A program made the position numbers and the translations under genes. A stretch of DNA of 64,000 bases, from NCBI RefSeq assembly GCF_964340395.1, contig NC_135559.1, positions 21,435,621-21,499,620 of the forward strand. Direction: 5' to 3'. This DNA is from Glandiceps talaboti (taxonomy: Eukaryota > Hemichordata > Enteropneusta > Spengelidae). This document shows, piece by piece, positions 33,014 to 64,000 of the stretch (position 1 is the first letter of the stretch; every line of letters starts with the position of its first letter). The notes below the pieces were generated by a model. The model was not told where the DNA came from. It made no database searches and was given only the letters and a program-made list of their open reading frames with translations.

Positions 33014-33252
33014 TAGACTGTCGACAGTCGTTCGTGCCTTTTTTGCTACATTTTCAGTCGTCTCGCTCCGTAGCACTGGCATACTTATGCGTACTGATAG
33101 GAACTGCGATTATCGAAGGCACGAACTGTGAGTGCCGACGGCACTTGCTGATCAGTACGCGGTTATAGTATTGCTCCGGATCGGAGCCAGGCGACGACTT
33201 TAGTTTTAGATAAAACGTAGCAAAAAAGGCACGAACGACTGTCGACAGTCTA
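33014..33252. mobile_element. MULE-type MITE with 9-bp target duplication
   Basis: A 239-bp element with inverted ends TAGACTGTCGACAGTCG plus TTCGTGCCTTTTTTGCT. It is flanked by perfect 9-bp direct repeats CATACAATT (33005-33013 and 33253-33261). Nine-base duplications are typical of Mutator-like elements. The interior is also foldback (GTACTGAT and ATCAGTAC). The 46986-48973 element shares the ends. Confidence 0.85.
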
Positions 33253-33327
33253 CATACAATTATGGAGTAATATTTCAGCTTAGTATCATAGTATACCCAA
33301 ATATTTTGTATAGTCTTTAACTTAAAT

Positions 33328-33338
33328 ATATATTATAT

Positions 33339-33405
<67 letters not shown>
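33328..33405 (+). repeat. (AT)n microsatellite
   Basis: TATATA run of about 75 bp in the spacer between genes A and B. Confidence 0.95.
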
Positions 33406-33407
<2 letters not shown>

Positions 33408-34697
33408 GTAACAACAATATATGTTTTCATTGCATGGCTCCACGGTTAGAAACTTGACATGTACTCAGCCTTTATATTTTCCATTCTCATTCCTTTCTCA
33501 TTCTACGTACTACCAACACAAGTAAGTTTATATAAATTGTGCTATTCAGTGCAACTCTCAGGGGAAATTGAACAAGGAACACTGCCGGAAAAAAACCGAG
33601 TTTAAAGTGACTTGCAAGTTATAATTAAAAGCAAGGTTATTGGCCGCTATCGCACAAACATTTTTTTCAAGTGTAGTATTTTATTGATGACCACTGTAAG
33701 TACTTTCAAGGCCTGTAGACACCAGCTACAATCGTGTTCGTCAGAAGAGTCAAGTCTCAATTCCCAGTAAGTCTCAGTAAGCACGTTTGAAATCACCACA
33801 AAAAAAGCTGTGCTAAATCAAATTGCTGCACAGACTGAAACTGACGATGTTCCCACTCACACATTTGAGCTTCTTCACTACCACACATCCCCATTGTGTA
33901 ACGCAACAAATCAGACTAATTGATCATATTTAGGAGAAATCGTTTGAATGAAATAAGACCTACACAAATTGTGTGGTTCCGATTACGCTCAATTTTAGAA
34001 TAGGTGGGGTAGCTAGATTGTTTTAATTATTTTTTCCATGTGTGAGTATCTAGTTCAGATAGTTATGTTTTCCGTTGTGTTACACATGGTCTCTGTGTTA
34101 TTGGTTTCTTCTCATCAGATGTACAGCAATTATAGATTGGAAGAACCGTGTTATATTGTCTTTTTAAGTTGATAGCAGTTTCCGCATCCACTATTTTCGC
34201 GAGACTTCACAATTTTCGCGATTTTATTTTTTTCTCGGATTGGCAATAAAGAACTAGGTGGGGTCGGGTAAACCGGAACCAAACATTTTTTTGGGCCTAA
34301 CCAATAACAAGTCCTGGTCACGTGGTAGATTAACAACGCCGGCACTGTTACTACCGTGAAGTGTTTGTAGTTGGCCAAGTCCAGTTTTGTTATGATTGAA
34401 ACGACAAAATAATCGTGATCTATTACAGCAGTGTCGGGCTAACACATGTATATAATGTATTTTAATATCTTTTTATTTGTGATGTTTACTAGCTCTGACG
34501 TACGTCATACATTACAACAATATAAATATAATATATATAAACTTAGGAGTTTTTGTCAACACACTTGACAGCATTTAATAGTCTGTAAGTTATACCGTGA
34601 CGGGGCACTCTCACACATCGGTCAACCTTTCATCTCATCGCACGACGTATATTACAGTCTACATTTAATGTTCATATGCATATGTACATGTTGATTT

Positions 34698-34735
<38 letters not shown>

Positions 34736-35071
34736 ACACGGATTGGTATTAAAATATAAAACGTCAAAATGCTATTTTGGCAGTGATGTAGAAAATGTTG
34801 GTCCACATCAAAATAATAGTTCAATATATTCCTTATTAAAACACTAATGTGGTCTTAAGGATGACTGTTCTCATCCTGTAGCCCTTTTTATGGCAAAGTT
34901 GTGATACGTACTTTATCGAAGTCAGTAACTGATCTTGTCAACAATAAAATAACTCTGACAGGTTGCATTGAAGCAATACGCATTAGTTCATGTTCATGTA
35001 AGTAAACACAGTATAAGGAGAAGATGTCCAAATGTTGTACTGAACAAAATGGTCATGAAAGTTGTAAATAG
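33406..35071. other. Spacer and 3' flank of gene B
   Basis: No coding region was recognised. It contains a (CA)n tract at 34701-34738. The last 250 bp should include the gene B 3' untranslated region; no clear AATAAA on the - strand was seen close to the stop. Confidence 0.4.
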
Positions 35072-50172
<15,101 letters not shown>

Positions 50173-50234
50173 CTTGCAGTTAGTGTGGAGACTGTCGACT
50201 CACTACCGTGAGTTGGCACCGTGTACATGCATTA

Positions 50235-50259
50235 ATAAACAATGGGATGACGCATGCGT
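50235..50259 (-). promoter_or_regulatory. Gene B proximal promoter motifs
   Basis: On the - strand ACGCATGCGT (50259-50250) is followed by TTGTTTAT (50242-50235), 63-87 bp before the start codon, matching the gene A arrangement. Confidence 0.45.
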
Positions 50260-52032
<1,773 letters not shown>

Positions 52033-52948
52033 CATTTTTCTAACGAATTAGATCTTGTCGATCTCTCACCATATAAACGGAGAAGTGGAGAAAGTTGTAC
52101 ACATATTTTTAAACATCCTAGCTTCCAATATAAGATTATGTTTTTAAGAAAGCACAACAGTGCCTCTGTCTACTTCGAATTTCATGAGGTCAAGATTGTT
52201 AACGTAAGTATGGATATTTTAGCATCAGCTAGCGTATCGCTCATTATTTTATCATGGTATAGATAGGACAAAGTTGACACGAGTCGTTAGCCAGGTTGGA
52301 AGGATTATTAGTTCAAATTCAAAGCAAAAACAACTATCCGAAGCTACCATCAGTCATTGAAACGAAAAGCTATTCAAATTGTCATGGTTACCGCAATGAA
52401 AAGTCAAGTAATATCAGTAATATACAGTATATAGTATATAGTGTCATCGTATTTTAGAACCAGTGGGGCAATTTGTGAATTTTTTGGCTGTTTGTACTCG
52501 TTTAAGAAGTGCCTGAGCGAAGTGGGATTTTGACCAGAAAATCTTCGAATGTAACCAGTTCAGAAAAGCAAAGATTACTTATTTTGAATCATATATTATA
52601 TCCGATTAAATGTGAGGTTCTAAGTCGTAGGAAGCCAATATAGTATTCATTTAATACTTTTATCTCTAGGTATTTCTTTACAGCATTAGCCTCAGCGACA
52701 TTCGCTGAAATTGGACATTCATGTACGCAGTGCCCGGCCATATTAAAACACGTAGTGGTAGTATACATAGTGGAATGACTGGTCATGTCATGCGCAGAGT
52801 TAAAAAAAAAACCCACAATAGTGACAGCTCCCCTCGCTTTCCTGATACTCCTAGCAAAATATCAGTTCATTTCAATTCAGTAAATAACTTTATTGTACCT
52901 AATATAAATGCGGAAATTTGTCTTTAGGCAAAAAATACTGTAACATTA

Positions 52949-53127
52949 TGTTCTTTGATACACACCAAGTTACTTTTGTTCATCTACGTTTCGGCAACGT
53001 GAATGTTGTATTCCTCAGGACAAACTGATGATGTTTACTGTTCACCACTAGAGGGTGCTGTGGTGAATAATTTGTCCATAGACATGAACAAAAGTAACTT
53101 GGTTGTGTATCATGGCAAAGGACATCA
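52949..53127. mobile_element. Foldback MITE-like element
   Basis: TGATACACACCAAGTTACTT with TTGTTCAT at the left is inverted at the right as ATGAACAAAAGTAACTTGG and TTGTGTATCATGG. The interior has GTTTACTGTTCACCACTAG. The target duplication is not clear. Confidence 0.65.
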
Positions 53128-54984
53128 CTAATTATTGAAGTTCCAACCTCATGAACCTGTTAACTGAGGCTCAAATACAATCTACAAAACAATTTACACA
53201 AGTACAATATATTCTGTGAATTTATAATGGTCTTTACATATACAATGAGTTTAAAATAGAACCATTTTCGTTCTCATATAGTTTGCAATGTAACTTGAAA
53301 GTACTTGAAAATTGTCTTCAATTCCCCAACTTTAGCTAGACTATCATGCGGTATACAAATCGCCATGACTCTCCATGAGAGCATATAGCTAGACATAAAC
53401 ATGAACCAATATGTTACACAAAAGTTTCTTTGTCTACATAAAGCCTACTATACGGACAGTAACACAGTCTATCACCGAGACCCAATTTCTGATAATGTCA
53501 GTGTAATTAATTCATGTGTAATCATTATAATCCTCACACTTCAAATTTATCAAGGAGGTAATCGGCGCCGGCGATATCTGACAGAACAACCAGGCTTCAT
53601 TATGATAATTTTCATACCAAAAGTACAACCAATCAAGTGTCTAGTATTAGTAATCAATCTAAGGGCAACCAATTAGGTATTTCGTATTAGTAATCAATCA
53701 AACTATACAAGTGAGAATATCACATCTCGCCAAAATGCAGACATAAACAGATGTATATAAAAGAGACAAACTTAAAAGTAAATTTGTTAGTTTGGTAGAC
53801 CCTACGTCTATATGTCTATGGCTAGGTCTGTTCACAAGCAGTAACACTAGTAAGTCGTACTCAGAACTGATGTATGCTGTCCGTCTCTGACAATATCCCC
53901 GGCCCTATCCAATAGCGTCAATAGATAATTAAGATGGTTACTGAAGTATGCAAACAGTTATAAAAGACGTATGGTAACAGATCGACTATGGTAGTTCTTT
54001 AATTTGCAATATTTTATGTATACCTAACGAGTACTATATATAGCAGCTGCAGTTGTTCACTAATATAACACACCGTCTCCCAGGATTACTTACTACTGGA
54101 CTATCGTAGCATCAATGAAACATACAACTAACTCGAAGTACTAATTACAAAGCTAAGGCCATCATAAAGTTTCAGATTCTGCCCATTCACAAGCGAAGTT
54201 TATCAGTTTTTTACTTATAACTGAAAATACTTAGATAATAACCCCGATGAAACTATTTTAATATGATGTTAATGTCAATGTATGCCTTCTATAACATTAC
54301 AATTGTCTTCTGGCATTGTTAAATGAGTTGACTGAATAGTAGAGTTTTCTAGAACTTTTTGATACGTATATTAAATTACGTCATCGGTTTGTCTATAAAT
54401 TATATATTGATACCAGGTTTGAGTTCAGTTAATTGCAAATTGTGGTTAACTGTACATGTGCTCCAGTAAGTACAAGATTATGAGTATCTTGTAAGTATGC
54501 AGTATAAACTACTACGCCAAAATTATAACTATTAAAGGGGCACAGGCCAAGTATCGTTGTATATTTGGTCGTATTTAATATTATACTTGCATTAGATGGA
54601 AACTACTCTATTTTATCAACAGTGTACTCTAAAATTAAAAGATCATGTATTGCAAAGTTCAATTCGCTTGTTCGTTTTGGTTTGTTTGTTTGTTGTTTGT
54701 TGTTTGTTGTTTGTTTGTTTGTTTGTTTGTTTGTTTGTTTGTTTGTTTGTTTGTTTGTTTGTTGTTTTTTGGAGCACTTGAATCGGTCCTGGAGTTGCCA
54801 TACATGTAGGAGGAAACAGATTTCAGATTTTTGAATTTTGCAAACTAAACTCAATGTTAATAACAAAAAACTAACTAGGAACGAGATGCAAATGAACTGT
54901 GTTCTTCGAATGGAATTTAGAAAATCACAAACTTGCGGGAATGACCGGCTTATACGTGTACACTTTCTGAGTTTACCAGAGGTT
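53128..54984. other. Spacer and 3' flank of the HGSNAT-like gene
   Basis: No exon was recognised. A (GTTT)n array lies at 54680-54766, inside the likely 3' untranslated region of the HGSNAT-like gene. Confidence 0.45.
54680..54766 (+). repeat. (GTTT)n microsatellite
   Basis: TTTG steps with two shortened GTTGTTTG units at the left end, about 220 bp past the stop codon of the HGSNAT-like gene. Confidence 0.95.
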
Positions 54985-62354
<7,370 letters not shown>

Positions 62355-62436
62355 CTAGTGTCAAACAGAAGGGTAACACGTCTTTGTAGAATACACACAG
62401 CCCCCATCAAATACTTTACTCCTTTGTGACTGAGAC

Positions 62437-63260
62437 ATGATTTAAAAGAAATTGGTGGCAACAAATAAATACTACAAGTGTCTGATAATTCAGGACGCTG
62501 TTGAATTTCGATAATTGAACCTGAAGATCAGCGTCAAGGCCAAAGGTCAATGTCTCACCAGAAAGTTTAAACCTGGTAATATGGGGGTGGACACTTGAAT
62601 GCAGTCTCTATGTATTAGCATTTTTTGAGTTAGGTGTTAAATTATGATTGCTCACTACGAATATGGCTGCCACTGAGTAATAAGTAATATGAACACCAAA
62701 TATTATGTATGTGTACAAAAAAAATGTATGTTTATCTGATTCTACATTATCTATAGACATGATCTAAAAGACATTAGCCACACATAATAGCTACAAAGAG
62801 TCTGCAATATGTAAGTTATAACTTAATTTTGATGGTGATGGTCTATCAAGGTAAAGGTCTCTGAGTGGTCTCGCATTCAAGAAAGCTTGGGGTTAGACAC
62901 TTGAATAGAGTCTACGTATTGAAGTTTTGAGTTATGCAGTAATAAAGTGATTTTTTACTACAAATATGGCTGCCATTCAGTAAAAATTACATCAGCACAA
63001 AAATAATGCTTGTGTATTGTAATTTTCTTCATATTACTTGTATTGGCAATGTGTAAACACATGTGTCAGTGATAGGCAGGTATTGGCTTGATTTTGATAA
63101 TTGACCCTGGAGGTCAAAGTCTCTAAAAGTAGCGTACATATAATAATATGGGGTAGACTCTTGAATTTAGTCTCTATGTCTTACAGTTTTTGAGTTATGA
63201 AACACATACTGATTTTTATAATTACAAATATGAATGCCATGGGTTAAATTTGAATATATC
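62437..63260 (+). repeat. Diverged tandem triplication, about 300-bp unit
   Basis: Three units (about 62437-62757, 62758-63060, 63061-63260) share TGAACCTGAAGATCA or TTGACCCTGGAGGTCA, then ATGGGGTAGACTCTTGAAT with TAGTCTCTATGT and ATATGGCTGCCA. The third is truncated. Confidence 0.7.
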
Positions 63261-63365
63261 AAAATATAAATTGACGTGAGAATATCCCATATGATATGTT
63301 AATCTTTTTGTCAGGTTTGAAAGAAATCGGATATTTCCTGTCTGAGAAATGAGTCAGACGTATTA

Positions 63366-63501
63366 AAGACGGACGGACGCGCAGACGGACAGACTGACGG
63401 ACGGACTGACGGATGGACTGACGGACGGACTGATGGATGGACTGACGGACGGACTGATGGACGGACTGATGGATGGACTGACGGACGGACTGACGGACAA
63501 G
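63366..63501 (+). repeat. (GGACTGACGGAC)n-type minisatellite
   Basis: Repeats of GACGGACGGACTGACGGATG with 4-bp substructure. Overlapping Arg/Ser/Val or Pro/Ser/Val ORFs are artefacts. Confidence 0.95.
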
Positions 63502-63834
63502 AAGAGCCCATTGTAGTAACCTCTCCCGGGGACAGGGGCTAAAATATACAAAACGTATACTGTACACAGCTCAATGTTTGTGAGTTCGACATTGGTATTT
63601 GTTGTTTTGTGTGATTGGTGGTTCTGTTGAACTATAGGAATGGTAGTAGTTTTGATTTAGTGTTGATGCTGGAGAATAGTGCATGGTGTGTGAATATTGG
63701 TGTGGTCATGGTTGTGGAAAGACTGTACTTCTAAAAGTATTTTTTTTTATGTTGATGGTGGTGGTGTGGTGGTGTGTGCAAAATAGTGGCAGTGATATGG
63801 TGATGATGAAGTCGTTGAAAGTTACCCTTAGAGC

Positions 63835-64000
63835 TGATGTTAAAGGTGGAGGTGGTGTTGATGGTGGAGGTGGTGTTAATGGTGGAAGTTGTGTTGATGG
63901 TGGAGGTGGTGTTGATGGTGGAATTGGTGTTGATGGTGGAGGTGGTGTTGATGGTGGAGGTGGTGTTGATTGTGGAAGTGGTGTTGATGGTGGAAGTGGT
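63835..64000 (+). repeat. 15 to 18-bp minisatellite running off the window
   Basis: GGTGGTGTTGATGGTGGA is repeated with small changes to the last base. Its right end is not in the window. Confidence 0.9.

Noticed and set aside
34151-34445. Leftward ORFs of 63-75 codons
   Set aside because: No recognised motif, no splice partners, spacer location.

Overview
This is eukaryotic, metazoan DNA: AT-rich, intron-containing, and full of microsatellites, minisatellites and small foldback DNA transposons. The recognisable genes (SLC22-type transporters with the animal exon layout, and a heparan-alpha-glucosaminide N-acetyltransferase) fit an invertebrate animal. The repeat style suggests a marine invertebrate, possibly a hemichordate, amphioxus or lophotrochozoan, but the sequence does not fix the phylum. 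No prokaryotic operon, CRISPR array or viral genome is visible.

Layout. Positions 1-3000 hold a foldback element and a broken MULE-type transposase on the + strand. Positions 3000-5000 hold two minisatellites and two promoter-like starts reading leftward; one has a credible 180-codon ORF of unknown function (4319-4861). Positions 5100-13600 are transposon-rich: two hAT-type foldback MITEs with 8-bp target duplications, one of them nested inside a 1.48-kb DNA transposon that keeps coding remnants.

Positions 13633-50172 hold two complete, head-to-tail SLC22 (major facilitator) genes on the - strand, each with 10 coding exons: gene A at 13633-30443 (591 aa) and gene B at 35072-50172 (590 aa). 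Exons 2 to 8 have identical lengths in the two genes (104, 155, 169, 109, 146, 215, 109 bp). Exons 4 and 5 and one intronic block are nearly identical while exons 1, 3, 6 and 8 have diverged, so I infer patchy gene conversion. Introns and spacers are loaded with tandem repeats (27, 30, about 37 and about 45-bp minisatellites and many microsatellites) and with MULE-type elements bearing perfect 9-bp target duplications.

Positions 54985-62354 hold the last eight exons found of an HGSNAT-like gene on the - strand; its 5' part, including the catalytic-His region, lies beyond the window. One of its exons sits between long complementary (AAC)n and (GTT)n tracts, and one of its introns carries a 1.28-kb near-perfect inverted repeat. 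Positions 62400-64000 are intronic or upstream sequence with a diverged about 300-bp triplication and simple repeats.

The two SLC22 genes are probably plasma-membrane solute carriers of related function. The HGSNAT-like product is expected in the lysosomal membrane. There is no sign that the three genes act in one pathway. Gene models were made by eye from reading frames and GT/AG sites; exon phases close in all three genes.
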